Source: Vitrella brassicaformis
Lineage: Eukaryota > Sar > Vitrellaceae
Length of the DNA stretch: 64,000 bases
Direction of reading: 5' to 3'
NCBI GenBank assembly: GCA_001179505.1
Contig: CDMY01000319.1
Location: 59,143-123,142, forward strand
Part shown: piece by piece, positions 46,384 to 58,824 of the stretch
Position numbering within the stretch: the stretch's first letter is position 1
Layout: the number at the start of each line of letters is the position of its first letter
The notes under the pieces: model-generated
Seen by the model: only the letters and a program-made list of their open reading frames with translations
Told to the model about the DNA's origin: nothing
Database searches by the model: none
Made by a program: the position numbers and the translations under genes

Positions 46384-49086
46384 CTTCTGCGGTCAATGGG
46401 GAGCGTGGTGGACCAGCGATGGCCGAGGGAAAGGTGGACGCCCGTGTGAGGCGGGGGGGAAGGGAAGCCCCAAATGAAGAGTTTCAAGCGCGACTTAGGG
46501 TATGGGGCGGTGGTGTGGTGATTGAGCAAGAAATGCAATCATGATCGGACCAATTGGATCGGACACACGTCACGCAGGCACCAACAGATTGGTGCATGTC
46601 TTTTCGTGCATGTGTCGGATCATCACGCACATACCGGTCAGTCAGAGCCAGTCAGTTGAGCACAGTCCTGCATCCACGGTACGCATCCATCCAAACCATC
46701 CGGCCGCCCGCCCGTCTGTCTCACGAACGTTGACAGCCGCCTGCCTGCCTGCCTGTCCGCTACCGCCGTGCGTCTGCTGTGGTGTAAGGTGGATATATAC
46801 TACAGACAGTGAGTGCAAGTGAGTGAAGGAGAGGGAGGGAATCGGAGAGAGAAGTACACGTAAGCTTGCAATCAATCAAATGTGTCTGTGTAGTCAGTCC
46901 ATGGTGTACTGTACACACTGCACGGTCCGGACGGAGGCAGGGGAGGTAGGACAGGCGGTGAGGGAGGTGAGGGATGGGCGAGCGAGCTCTCTACGCACAT
47001 AACAAAGTCGTCAGAGAAATAACCACAGCCACCGAGAAGCGACGTCGAAGAGTGAGTGAGCTATTACTGATGGCTATTCACTCATTCGGTCGTCGGCCTG
47101 TCTCATCAGATGATCTCTCTCTTGGATCTGATCTGCCCTCTCACACACACACACACACACGAGACACACACACACGAGACACACACACGCACTTTGTTGT
47201 ACGTACGAACGCAGCCCGGCCGGCCAACGAGCCTGACCTGTTCTGTTGGGAAAGCGAGTCGCTCGCTGTCTATGCCAGCCAGCTAGCCACTCATTTAACC
47301 CAACCAGACATCGATCATCACATATCAAGAAAGAGAGAGGGCATCTCACCGACGACACACATACAAAACACTCCAGCACCATACCACACGCCATACACAT
47401 CAATCACATCACACAACAAACAGGCGCTACATCACACTGCGTTGTATGTAGGGTTTTATGTACTGCGGATTGCAAAAGACCAGACCAGTCAGCTCCATCC
47501 ATCCATCCATCCGCCCATGCAGGCCTAGTCTACGTCAGCCACATACACACACACATGTACATCTGTACACAATCAAACACACACACACATACGGGAGCCG
47601 CGCCAGGCACACCACGCCATGCCATGAGGGAGACAAGACCTCACCTCACGGCGGGAGAGCCCGCCGCCTGACATACGCACATATACATGTATGTGATGCG
47701 CTGTGTGTGGTGAAAGACGAAGGAAGGACGGTTCTATCTAAGCCAAGGCACGTATGGAAGGGGAGGGAGGAGAGGAGGAAAGGTGGGGCACTACTACACG
47801 GCCCGAACGCTCACCCATTCGTGCAGCATTGCAATCATTGCTTATATGAAATTACATACGTACGTATGAATGTATGTGTGCACTAATTGACAACAGACCA
47901 GCATAGCCTTTGCATGCCGAGATGTAGATGCATGTACCTGTACCTTACGTGCCTCTACGCCCACACCCAAGCCAAGCCAAGCCAAGCCACAGTAAGTAGC
48001 AGCCACACCACCACACCGAGCCAGCAGTGGGAGGGAAGACATCACGCTACCTGCCAGCCAGCCCACAGATCGCTCCCAAAACGCAACCCGCAAACCACAA
48101 GAGGGAAAACAACCGAGAAATGAGAGAGAGAGAGAGAGAGAGAGGGAGGGGGGGGGAGGGATGGACCCGTCTTACCAAAGGTGCATTTATCAAGAAACGA
48201 GCACAAAACGACCAAAATCCAAAAGAAGAAACGGCCAAAAGTAGATAGAGACGACCAAACACGCTGTGCGCCGTCCTGGACACACACAGGACCGGACCGA
48301 CACACACACACATACACACTAAAGGCCTCTGACGCACACACCAGCCAGCAACACATCCACTCTTTAGAGAGACACGCCGCGATTGGCGAAGCACGGACGA
48401 AGGGACTCAAACAAGCCACACACGCCGGCCGACACATTCCAATCCAATCCAAACACTTCTCAGGCAAAATGTCTTGCTTCGCCACACACGCGCAACATAA
48501 CATACATCCAGACCGACAGATGAACAGCCAAGCCGAGGTAGCAAAAAGCGGAAACAGACAGACAGACAGAGACAGACAGACAGACGGAGAGGACGCAGAG
48601 GGGGAGATGGGGAGAGGCGGACAGAGAGCCCCGTGGCCTGTGGTCCATCAGCTATGGCAGCTGAGTGAGGACGGCCAGACAAACAGACAGCAGATTCGAT
48701 GACTCAGCCGTCCGTCCGTCCGTCCATGCATCCATCCACAGCTTCGTGTATGACTGCGTGCAGCGAGAAATATGGACCCGCGCCGCCGGAAAGGGCGAAA
48801 AAAACGTAAAACAAACACTCCCACGGGTCACACACACACACACACACATGCAGCCAAGACACATCGACCGACCGACAGAGAGAGAGAGAGAGAGTGATGG
48901 TGCCACCCACCTGCCGACAGACAGACAGACACACTCATTCATTCATCGACGCTGCTGGTGCCGCGCCCAAATTGACACGGAGGAAGAGGGAGGCACACAA
49001 AGAATGACAGACGCACGCAAGGATAGCATAAACCAGATGGACTATTCTTTCTGTACACCATACCTCACCCAAACGCTTTTTGTGCT
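46384..49086. other. Gene-poor 2.7-kb stretch running into the assembly gap
   Basis: Dominated by CA, CAGA, GAGA and CATC tracts, with (GA)n at 48122-48152. I find no frame with conserved motifs or splice-compatible exons. It could hold promoter DNA of the BTB-TLDc gene (start 46383, minus) or an unrecognised non-coding transcript. Confidence 0.5.
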
Positions 49087-49386
49087 NNNNNNNNNNNNNN
49101 NNNNNNNNNNNNNNNNNNNNNNNNNNNNNNNNNNNNNNNNNNNNNNNNNNNNNNNNNNNNNNNNNNNNNNNNNNNNNNNNNNNNNNNNNNNNNNNNNNNN
49201 NNNNNNNNNNNNNNNNNNNNNNNNNNNNNNNNNNNNNNNNNNNNNNNNNNNNNNNNNNNNNNNNNNNNNNNNNNNNNNNNNNNNNNNNNNNNNNNNNNNN
49301 NNNNNNNNNNNNNNNNNNNNNNNNNNNNNNNNNNNNNNNNNNNNNNNNNNNNNNNNNNNNNNNNNNNNNNNNNNNNNNNNNNNNNN
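49087..49386. other. Assembly gap (300 N)
   Basis: Exactly 300 N characters, followed at once by a C homopolymer (49389-49405). The round length suggests a scaffolding placeholder, so the true distance is unknown. Confidence 0.97.
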
Positions 49387-49592
49387 GGCCCCCCCCCCCC
49401 CCCCCTCCCACCCCACATAATGAACCGCACCCTTGTGTTTAGGCATTCAGGGGAATAAGAGTGTGCGTGGTCGGTGATTGGCTGATTGGCCGCTGCTCAT
49501 CTTCCTCTGTTGGTTGGTGATGCTGAGTGATGCTGTGGGCGTTTGTCTGTCTGTCTGTCTGTCTGTCGGTCCATCGAATCGATCGCCTTTCC

Positions 49593-49948
49593 TCATGACG
49601 CAGATTGCGTCGGGCACTTGCCCTGACTGAGGCACCGATAGAGGATGGGCAGCGACTCCAGCGAACAGCAACGCACGCGCCAAGAACCGCCATAACGAGT
49701 CGATATCATCTGCATGTACCATGACCCCATACATACAAGCAAACAGGCATGATCCAAGAGCCGCTCGTGGATGGGATGAATCGGTGGCATGGCATGCGTC
49801 TGTGGCGTATGTGGCGTACAATTTCGAGTTTCTTGTGTTCCCTGATTCTGCACGCGACAATGTCGTCTCTGTTGAAGGCCTCGCGGGGTCCGCGCTCGTC
49901 GCTCTTGGGAGACGGGAACGACACAAGCCGACCGGTCGCCTGTGCCAC

Positions 49949-49980
<32 letters not shown>

Positions 49981-50848
49981 CACGACACAGTGAGCATGAC
50001 ATGACCCCCGTGACAGTACAGCACAGTACCCACCCCTTGTCCTTCTGTGCGTATGTGTGTATGTACCTGTCTCTGCAGACATTTGGTGAGTCCCCTTTGC
50101 AGTATCGTCACCGGGTGCGGGCTGAACATCATGACCTCCGAACTAGACACCACCAGCGTCCGCTTCACCCACCTGAGGTGCCACTTCTGGAGCCACACCT
50201 CCGCACGGTACTCGCACAGCATCTGCTCCGACCCCTCACTGCTCCCCCAACACATGGGGCTGCCCGGGATGTGGATGGACGGGGACGCGGGCGACTCGTC
50301 GGCAAGGGTGGACACGCTCCCGATGGACCCCCGTGGGCGTGTGGGGTCTTCCAGTAGACCTGGTAGCTTGGGCGTCCCCGGGCACTGGCCGATGCTGCCG
50401 AGGGATGCGCTGACCTCACGGGGCAGCGGGTTGACGTCGAGCATACTGGCGAGGGAGGCGTTGACAGTCGGGGAGGGCTCGCTGCTGAGGTCGTCACTGT
50501 CATTGAGGATGGCCGGCAGCGATATAAGTGGGCAGTGAGTGTCGGCCATGTCGCTGCAGGGCTGGCGGAACCGGGTTGGAGTTGTTGGGACACACTCACC
50601 AGGAGGGTGGATTGGTATTCAATGAACGACCTGGTGGAGGGAGACTTGGTGGTGGTCTGGCGCAGGCTGCTGCTGGATCTGGGATTGAGGGAGGGACGGA
50701 CGAACCTGAACCAACACTGCTCGTTGGCGTGTTGACTGAGGAGCCGACTCACAGGAGACGAAGACCCGCTTAAAACTGTCTCGTCTTCGAACCGAGAGGA
50801 GGAGAGATAGCTATCTTTTACGGTCAATGTCTGCTCTACCGCCATCAT
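49593..50848 (-). CDS. PH-domain-like protein, C-terminus unresolved
   Basis: Exons 50600-50848 (ATG; MMAVEQTLTVKDSYLSSSRF), 50067-50561 and one ending near 49868 join in phase, with a downstream exon from about 49,708. After a Ser/Pro-rich N-terminal 150 residues, the sequence turns PH-like: EVWLQKWHLRWVKRTLVVSS, VMMFSP, then GRLVSFPSPK, FNRDDIVACRI, KKLEIV and DDIDSLWRFLARAL, the last resembling the PH C-terminal helix. PH folds bind phosphoinositides or proteins. The last junction does not keep the frame needed for the helix with the sites I found, so the end could be 49593 or 49447. The start is 77 bp from the divergent GST start. Confidence 0.55.
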
Positions 50849-50925
50849 GAGTATGACCGACCTGTATGACAAATTGCTTTGTACGAGTCCATAAACATGA
50901 CTCAGAGGCATTGCTATATCCCCGA

Positions 50926-52522
50926 ATGACCTCTGAAGGCGCCAAAACAATAGAGCAGAGGAGCGCCACGAGTGATGCTCACGCAGATGTGACATTCTTC
51001 TCAAGCTGGGTGGGTGGGTGAGAATGGAATGGAGAGAGAAAGAGGTGCAGGCAGGATGCCAGCAGGGAGCCACGCAGGCTGGGAGTAGGATAGATAGTCT
51101 TCACGGAGGCGTTGAGTGAATGAGTTGTGTGCACGCTGCTCTCTCTTCTCTCTCTCCTCACTGAGCGTTCCGCTGTGTGTGTGTTGGTGTGTGCAGTTCT
51201 GCCCTTACGCCCAGCGGGCCTGGATAGCACTCGAAGAGAAAGGCGTCGCTTATAAGTGTACCTAAGGGGATGACTGAGAGAGGCTATGATGAGCGACGCC
51301 TCTCTCTCTCCCCCCGTTTGTCTGACGTGTGTGTGCAGATGTGGAGATCAATCCCTATGAGATTGGTGCTGATGGCGACACCAAGAGGGCCCTCTCCCTC
51401 GAGGTGTGCAAAAGACAGATGCATGGATGCATGGATGAATGATGAATGGGAAAGCTGGTCATCGCACAGCAAAAGCGGGAACGCTACCCCGAGTTTGTGC
51501 GGTGCTCTCCGCGCGGCCTGGTGCCGGCTCTCAACCACGGCAAGCCCGTATGGGAATCATTGGTCGGTCGGTCGATCAAAGGGAGCGGACGGACACCTAT
51601 CTACCACACGTGCACTCGGCCCTTTTCTGTGTGTGTACTGTGTTGTGTTGTGTTGTGTGTATGCAGGTGGCGGCCGAGTACATTGACGAGGCGTTCGATG
51701 GTCCACCTTTGATGCCTAGTCATCCGCACGAGAGGGCACTGGTGCGGATATGGATGGCCCACTGCAACGATCGGGTCATCCCACACTACTACAAGGCCCT
51801 GATGGCCGAGACGGAGGAGGGGCGCCAGGCGGCCAGAGACAACTTCATCAACGGTGCGTGCGGTGCGAGGGAGGGAGGGAGCCAAGACAGGCGAGTCCAT
51901 CGCCGATGCGCATGATGCATGTAGATCGCGTTGATTGCTGTCGGCATGGTCAGGTCTCTATGAGCTGGGCTCTTTCATGCACTCCCTCTCCCCCTCTGGC
52001 GGGTGTTTCCTGGGCGGCGACCGCTTCTCACTTATGGACATCGCTCTCGCGCCCTGGTGGCAGCGGGCAGCTGTGGTGCTCAGGCACTACCGAGGATTCA
52101 AGGTGAGAAGATGGAGTGGGCTCATGTAGGCGGCCCTTTTGTGATGGCTGCATTTGTGCGCATCAATCAGTTCCCGGAGGATGGTCCGGTGTGGCAGCGG
52201 CTGCACAGCTGGTTCGATGCCGTGGCCGGACGACCGTCATACCAACGGTATGTATGTCGAAGAGCAGAGCCGCTTGGGTGCAGGACGGAGGAGCCAGCTG
52301 GATTGTCTGTTTGGTTGCGTTGCCGTGTTGTGTTGTGTTGTGTTGTGTTGTCAGGACGGTGGTGAGTCCAGAGGAGCTGATCAGGAACTATGCCGGGTGA
52401 GTGAGTGCATGGCATGTTGGTTGCTCCCTGCCTACCCTCGTGTGCTTAACCGTGTGATGCAACGCAGGTATGCTGACAACTCAGCTACATCCGATGCAGC
52501 CAAGAAGTTCCGCGACAGCTGA
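50926..52522 (+). CDS. Glutathione S-transferase, omega/lambda-like, 270 aa
   Basis: Nine exons close in frame: 50926-51009, 51197-51257, 51339-51403, 51470-51562, 51667-51853, 51954-52102, 52171-52247, 52355-52396 and 52468-52522. The N-terminal thioredoxin fold reads TFFSSW|FCPYAQRAWIALEEKG with the catalytic Cys at about residue 30 in CPYAQR, typical of omega/lambda GSTs that act as thiol transferases or dehydroascorbate reductases. PRGLVPAL, KPVWESLVAAEYIDEAF and the all-helical C-terminal domain (DRFSLMDIALAPWWQR, GRPSYQRT) follow. No organelle signal is obvious in the short leader MTSEGAKTIEQ, so cytosolic is likely. Confidence 0.93.
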
Positions 52523-53005
52523 CTTAGCCGATGCAACGACCCGTAGTTGTCTATCCAGTGTCGTGTTCGAGTGGTTTGTCGTGCCTCTCTCTTCTTGTAG
52601 GTAGAGATGTGCAGTTGGTTAGTGTGTCAGTGTAGGTCAGAGAGCATGGTTGTGTTGCACACTCACCTCACGCACAGCACCCGTGCGCTACGCAAGACCG
52701 TGCTTCATGTCATGTGACATGTACAGTCTCAAGAAGATGAGTATGATGTCTGTCGAGACAGACCATCAATCACCCAACCAACACATACCGCGTGCAGTGA
52801 TCGATGAGTCAGTCAGTCCACCCACACACCACACCCAGCAAGCGTCGCTCGCATCGCACTAGCCAACAGAGAATAGAATGACGTTCCTCCGGACACAACA
52901 CACTCGAGCACACCACTTCTGCTCCTCTGCTCGAAACTCGAAAAAGCTCGACAGCTAGGCTACGTCTGTGTGATCGCGCGAGCCGTCCGTCTGAGTGTGT
53001 TGTGT
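52523..53005. other. Intergenic between convergent genes
   Basis: 483 bp between the GST stop and the HCCS stop (minus). No coding frame with conserved character and no recognisable RNA; mixed unique and CA/GT-rich sequence, presumably both 3' UTRs. Confidence 0.5.
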
Positions 53006-53988
53006 CTATGCGGGTGCAGGTGATGACCCCGTGTCGGCGGCGGCCTGCCGCTGCTTCCAGATGAGCCAGAAGGGCCGCTTGATGCGGTCCCAGATGTTGC
53101 TGAGGCTGTCGGGGGCGGGCCGGGTGTCTATCGTCACCTGACAGACAGATCCACACACACAACACAACCACAACAAGGCAGGAGGGGAGGGAGGAGTGAG
53201 CGTGGGTGTTGTGCTGTGTTGTGTTGGTTGGCTGACGGGCGTGTGTTGTGTGCTCACATACACACACCTATAGGTACCTGTATGTCGTCATCGAGCGTTT
53301 GGTCATCGTAGTAGTCGATGATGTACCGCACTTGCTCACCGCAGCTGTGCAGTGCACACACGCACATCACATCCGCGCACACAGGCACATACATTCCTAC
53401 ACACACGACTTTTCAAGCTCTCTGCCTGCCTGTCTGTCCTGGTTGTGTGTGTGTTACCTACCGATCGACAAACCAGTCGTGCCGGTCAAATGGCCGACCG
53501 AGGCTGCATTATAACACGTATCAAATGCAAACACACAGAGGATTCTCTCCCCAGTGGCCCCCTCCCCTCCTCCCTCCCTCCCTCCCTCCCTCAGGTACTT
53601 ACTGTGTGAAGAGGGAGTTGTATCTTGCCCGCAGACTGAGGTCGTCCGACTTGCCCACGAAACGTGTCAACGTAGGATTGGGGCACTCCCTGCACACAGC
53701 CACACAGACAGACAGACAGGCAGACAGACGGACACACAGGTATTTGTAATCAATCTACTTGACCCACTCACTTATTTCTCCTGCCTGGTCTGTCCTGTGG
53801 TGGTCTGTCTCACTTGTTGTGCATTTCCTCCCACTTCATGATGCCCTTCCACGTCTGCTCGTTGACCCAGTTGTGCACGTAGACGGTGGCGTCCATGTGG
53901 TCCGCCTCGGGGTCCTTGTCCTTCCGCAGCAACGCGTTGTAGAACTGCTGGGGGGACGGATACACCCACACTGAAGCAAGGAGAGGCC

Positions 53989-54021
<33 letters not shown>

Positions 54022-54602
54022 AGACACACACGCACATACACACAAGCAGTTGATGGCCTGCGTGTGTCCTTGAGATGGATTCCCTGCCTCGTGGTCTCTC
54101 ACTCACCCTCGTCTGATCCCGTCTTGGGAATGGTCGAGTGCTCCCTGGAGGTGCTGAGCAGCACATCACTGTCAGCCGATGTCGGCTTGTTGGGGATCAC
54201 AGGCATCATGTTGCGGGGGTCGATCTGCTCGAAACCCTGCTGCTGTTTCTCCCTGGCCCCCTGCCGCTGTATCTGCTGCGCCTGGTGCTCCAGCCGAGCC
54301 ATCAGACCCTCCCAGCCCCTCAGGGGCGCTGATTCGGGGCTGACAGAGGGAGAGGGAGAGGGACTGCTTTGTGACATCTGGGTGTGGTCGATAGGACAGC
54401 CCGCGGCCTTGGCTTGTGCGAGTTTGGTGTGGTCGATGGGGCAGCCTGATGGCTGCTGTGCCGGTGGCGCAGGGGAGGCCTGTGAGGCCTGCATCTTGGA
54501 GTGATCAATCGGGCAGCCAGATGGGGGAGAGCTCGATGCCGGAGGCATCTTGGAATGGTCGATGGGGCAGCCACGCAGCTGATTCGAATCGTCTGATACC
54601 AT
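53006..54602 (-). CDS. HCCS: Holocytochrome c synthase (cytochrome c heme lyase), 326 aa
   Basis: Six exons close in frame: 54107-54602 (ATG), 53814-53970, 53603-53689, 53462-53503, 53278-53344 and 53006-53137. The core matches HCCS: DPRNMMPVIPNKP, WVYPSPQQFYNALLRKDKD, TVYVHNWVNEQTWKGIMKWE, ECPNPTLTRFVGK, and RPFDRHDWFVDRCG with the heme-ligand His. The enzyme attaches heme covalently to the CxxCH of cytochrome c in the mitochondrial intermembrane space. The N-terminal region carries four GCPIDH(S/T) heme-binding CP motifs, where one or two are usual. The ATG at 54602 lies 168 bp from the divergent helicase gene. Confidence 0.95.
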
Positions 54603-54770
54603 CTTCGCCGCTTCGTCTTCTTTTGCGAGCTTGAGCTTGAGCTTGTAATGGCTCGGCGATCGTGAGCCGAAACCGTGTGATTTCGCCGTAGCTGCATCCC
54701 AGTGGAGAGAGAGTGAAGCGTGCTATCGATATCTGTTGTGTGAAGAAGAAAGAAGAGTCTGTCCGAGGAG

Positions 54771-57700
54771 ATGAGTTCCCCGCAGCACCGCAACGAGCCG
54801 CCGACAGGTGAGATGAGAAGTTGACAGATGAGGCCAACACCAGCCAGCAGTGCACCCATGACGCACCAGCCACTGATCAGCCGAGGCTGAGCTTCGTAGA
54901 TCAGATCATGAGCTTAGTTCGGCGAGGCACACAAGCAGGCAGGCAGACAGACAGTTGCTCCATGGCTGGATGGCTGAGTGCGTGTTGGCGTGCTGAACTG
55001 CTGCATCGGGATGTCTCGCAAATCGCTTGTCGTTTTGCCGTGTTTGTGTTTGTGTTGTGTTGTGTGTGTCCTGTCTGTCAGAGGTGCAAGAGCTCCTCAA
55101 CTTCATCAGGTGAGGAAGGAAGGACACCGACCGCAGTGAGGTCACTGCCTTCACACGGCTGTCTATGTGTATGTGGGTGTGTGCTTCATTCAGTCAAACA
55201 GCAGGTGTGTCGGCTCAGAATGGCCCTGGCGCTGCTGTCCCTCCTCCTGCTGAACCACCACCGCCTCCTACAGGCCAAGGTGAGGGACATGGATATGGCC
55301 ACTGTGCAAGCAGCAAATCGGCACCAACGGCACTCGCGTGTGTGTGTGATGCGATCGATGTCTGCACGTGTCTGTCTGTCCCTCAGTGAATGGCATGGAT
55401 GGGTCTGGGAGTGCAGCCGCTGCCGCATCCGCTGCTGCTGACGCTGGTGGAGGCACTGCTGAGGAGGAAGAGGGTAGGCATCGCATCCCACGCAACGCAG
55501 CACGGGGCAGCACAGCAGCACCTGGTCCACCCACGATCTCTGTCCGTCCCTCTGTCTGTCGTATGTCTGTCGTCTTCAGCGGCACCTGCGCCCAGACACC
55601 AGAAGCTCATCGAAATCGGGTGAGCGAGCATCGCATCCACACACGCGCACACACGACACGAACATGGCATGTGTGTGTATGTGTGTGTGTGTGTGGTGTG
55701 TGTGTGTGTTCCTTCAGGGCTACCGTTGAGGTGCAGCAGGTGGACCCCAACGACCCCCTCAACGCCGCACAGAGCTGGGAAGACCTCAACCTGTACGCAC
55801 GCAATAACTCACTCACAGGCACACAACCATATGCCATAGCTGGACTGGACAGACAGACAGACTGCCGGAGATTATATTTGCGTGTGCGTGCGTGTGCGGG
55901 TGCCGACCCGACTCTGTGTGTGTCTGCTTAGTCCTGATCCCATTATGAAGGGCATCTACGCCAAGGGCTTCGCGCACCCCAGCAGAATTCAGGTACGTAC
56001 CTACACACCCACCGATTCGCCTCGTTCCGCGCGCCACAGTCACAGATAGATGTCCTCTTGTCGGTCGGTGCTCATCGTTCGTTGTCTGTGTGCAGGGGAG
56101 CGCCCTCCCTCTGCTCATTCAGCGCAGGTGAGACAGACGACCAGCACAACAGCAAGCACCCACCCACATAAGACAGACACTGTCGACCCGACCCATCGCG
56201 TGTGTCTGTGTGGTCTGTGTGCAGGCAGAACTGCATCGCGCAGGCGCAGAACGGTTCGGGCAAGACGGCCACGTTTGCGCTGGCGATGCTGAGCCTGGTC
56301 AACCCCACACAGAGGGTGCCCCAGGCGCTCTGCCTCGGACCCACACGAGAACTCGCCAAACAAAATGCCGCTGTCGTCGAGGAACTCGGTGAGTGACCAC
56401 AGGCCCCCGTGGGTATGTCGGCATACTGCATGTCTGTGTCTGCGGATGTCAGGCAAGTTCACGGGCGTGAGGGTGAACCTGATCGTGCCGCAGGCCAATC
56501 GTGAGCAAATGAGAGAGAGGAGAGGGGATGGATGCATGGATGGATGGAGGGTATCTATCGGGAATGCGCTGTTATGCCTCTCTCTGTGTGTGATGTTCTG
56601 ATGTTATTGTTATGCCTTGTTTGTTGTGTCAGTGTCGGTGCTCGATGGCCAGATCATCGTGGGCACGCCGGGCAAGGTCAGCACATATAAAGAAGGGAGG
56701 GAGCCACACACACCGACGACACATAGACATCATTCACGTCCCTCGTCCCCCGCCTCTGTCCATCAGGTTCAGGAGCAGCTGCGCAAGAGGCGACTCAGAC
56801 ACGATGTGTGTGACCATGGCTGAGGGAGGATACTGCGCCCGTCCACACATCCAAATGTCGTGTGTGTGTGTGTGCGTGTGTTACAGAACATCCGCATCTT
56901 CGTTTTGGACGAGGCCGACGTCATGATTGACAAGAACAACAATATGGGGCCACAAGTGCACGACATCAGACGGTACGCACGGACACACCACACACCACGC
57001 CGTGCCTCGCCATTTTTCTCACTCCATCGCCCTCCGTCCCGTCTGTGTTGTGTGAGCAGGTTTCTGAAGAACCCCAACTTCCCTCTGCAGACGCTGCTGT
57101 TCTCCGCGACGTTTGACGATGACGTCAAGAACTTCGCCATGCAGCTGGTCCCTAACGCCAATATCATCACAGTCAGGAAGGAGGACCTCACTCTCAAGAA
57201 CGTCAACCAGGTGTGTGTGTTGTGTGTTGTGTGTTGGAGGTGGGTGGAGAGAGAGGTCAACCAACACGTGACGGACGGTGTGTGGTGTGTGTGGTCACTC
57301 AGTTTTACATGGACTGCACGGACGACAATGACAAGAAGTTGATGCTGCTGGAGCTCTACTCGGTCCTCAACATCGGACAGTCCATCATATTCGTCAACAG
57401 CAAGTAACTACAGGCAGCACACCCAGAATGCCATGCCATGGATTGATGGGCCCTGTAAATCGTGGGTCTATGTGTGTAATCCCGCAGGCAGAAGGCCTTC
57501 GAGCTGGCGTCTCACATGAAGGAATATGGGTCAGCCTGCACTGCACTGCACACACAATCGGCATGCACTCACACATCAATCACATCACATCACACACACC
57601 CCTCCCTCCCTGTGTCTGTCTGTTGTGGCTATGTATGGTTGATGCAGTCACGCTGTGTCTCTGATCACGGGCACCCAGAAGCAGTCTGGCGACTTCCAGA

Positions 57701-58466
57701 TGGACGTGCAGGAGAGAGACCGCGTCATGGAGGAGTTCAGATCAGCAAAGACCAAAGTGCTCGTCTCCACTGACGTCCTCGCCAGAGGCATCGACGTCCC
57801 ACAGGTGCCTACCTGCCTACCTGCCTGCCTGCCTGCCTGCCTGCCTGCCGCCCTCCTGTTGTCCGCGCATTCGTCGATCAACGAATGCGATGTATGTGCA
57901 CCCACTGTGCGTCATCCATCTGTCAGGTGACCATGGTTGTGAATTTCGACATTCCGCTGGACCGTCGCCAGTCGGCGGGGTGGTCGGGGCAGTACCAGGG
58001 CGGCGAGGGGCTGGTGGAATTCGTAAGCACACATCGACAGACAAACGATAATGAATGAGAGTTGCCAGGGGAGGGAGCCTGCCTGTTCATCTCCCTGTGT
58101 GTGTGTGTGTGTGTGGTGCGGGTGGGTGGTTTGTTGCGTATTTATTGTGTGCAGGCGACGTATCTGCATCGCATTGGCCGGACGGGTCGTTTTGGTCTCA
58201 AGGGGATCGCCATCAACCTCATCACGCCCGAGACCATGCCGCTCATGGAACAGATTCGCACCTACTACGCGTAAGACGGACACACCGCACCGCTGATGGA
58301 TGGATGGATGGAACACACACGCACGCGGGCGGCGCGTCGTGGTGATCGGTGCGTGTGTGTGTGTGTGTGTGTGTGTGTCAGGTGTGAGGTGCACAAGCTG
58401 GAGCGTGACATCGAGTTGATCGAGCAGAAGGTCAGAAGCCTCAGAGACGACCTCAGAAAGACCTAA
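54771..58466 (+). CDS. DBP5: DEAD-box mRNA-export helicase Dbp5/DDX19
   Basis: About 21 exons. 54771-54807 ([12 protein letters not shown]) is the likely first; 54828-about 54,970 is uncertain. Then 55082-55109, 55194-55279, 55387-55473, 55580-55619, 55718-55792, 55932-55992, 56096-56127, 56225-56388, 56453-56500, 56633-56676, 56767-56805, 56887-56972, 57060-57210, 57303-57403, 57488-57529, 57648-57804, 57927-58022, 58155-58270 and 58382-58466 close in phase. Dbp5 features: [29 protein letters not shown] (Q motif), AQNGSGKT (I), PTREL (Ia), TPGK (Ib), VLDEADVM (II), SAT (III), [13 protein letters not shown] (V) and [10 protein letters not shown] (VI). It remodels mRNPs at nuclear pores with Gle1 and IP6. 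The Ala/Gly-rich N-terminus is poorly conserved, as in the family. Confidence 0.93.
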
Positions 58467-58824
58467 CCGACAGCGGGGAGTGGCGTACGTGGTGGGGCAG
58501 TGGGTGGGCGCCATGTCTGAAGCTGGGACGAGATGGCTGGAGAGAGAAGAGATCTGAGGGGGGTAGTGCGGTGCGCGGCGTGCGTGTGGAGTTGTAAAGG
58601 TCCGGTATGTCCATTGCAATGCATACACACCTGCATGACAGACACGACACACATGGGTGGGTGGGATGCGTGACTGACTGACTGACTGACGTACTTACTG
58701 CTACAGATCTTGATTGGATGGGTACATGGTCTCTGCTTTACTCTATGAATTGCGAGAGAGAGGACAAATGGGGATGGGGGCGGCAGAAAAGCTCGCACTC
58801 AGCCTGGGAATTTCGAGGATTAAC

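Noticed and set aside
47074-48702. Overlapping frames on both strands upstream of the gap
   Set aside because: All derive from CA, GAGA or CAGA tracts, giving THTHT or SLSLS translations; no exon joins or motifs.
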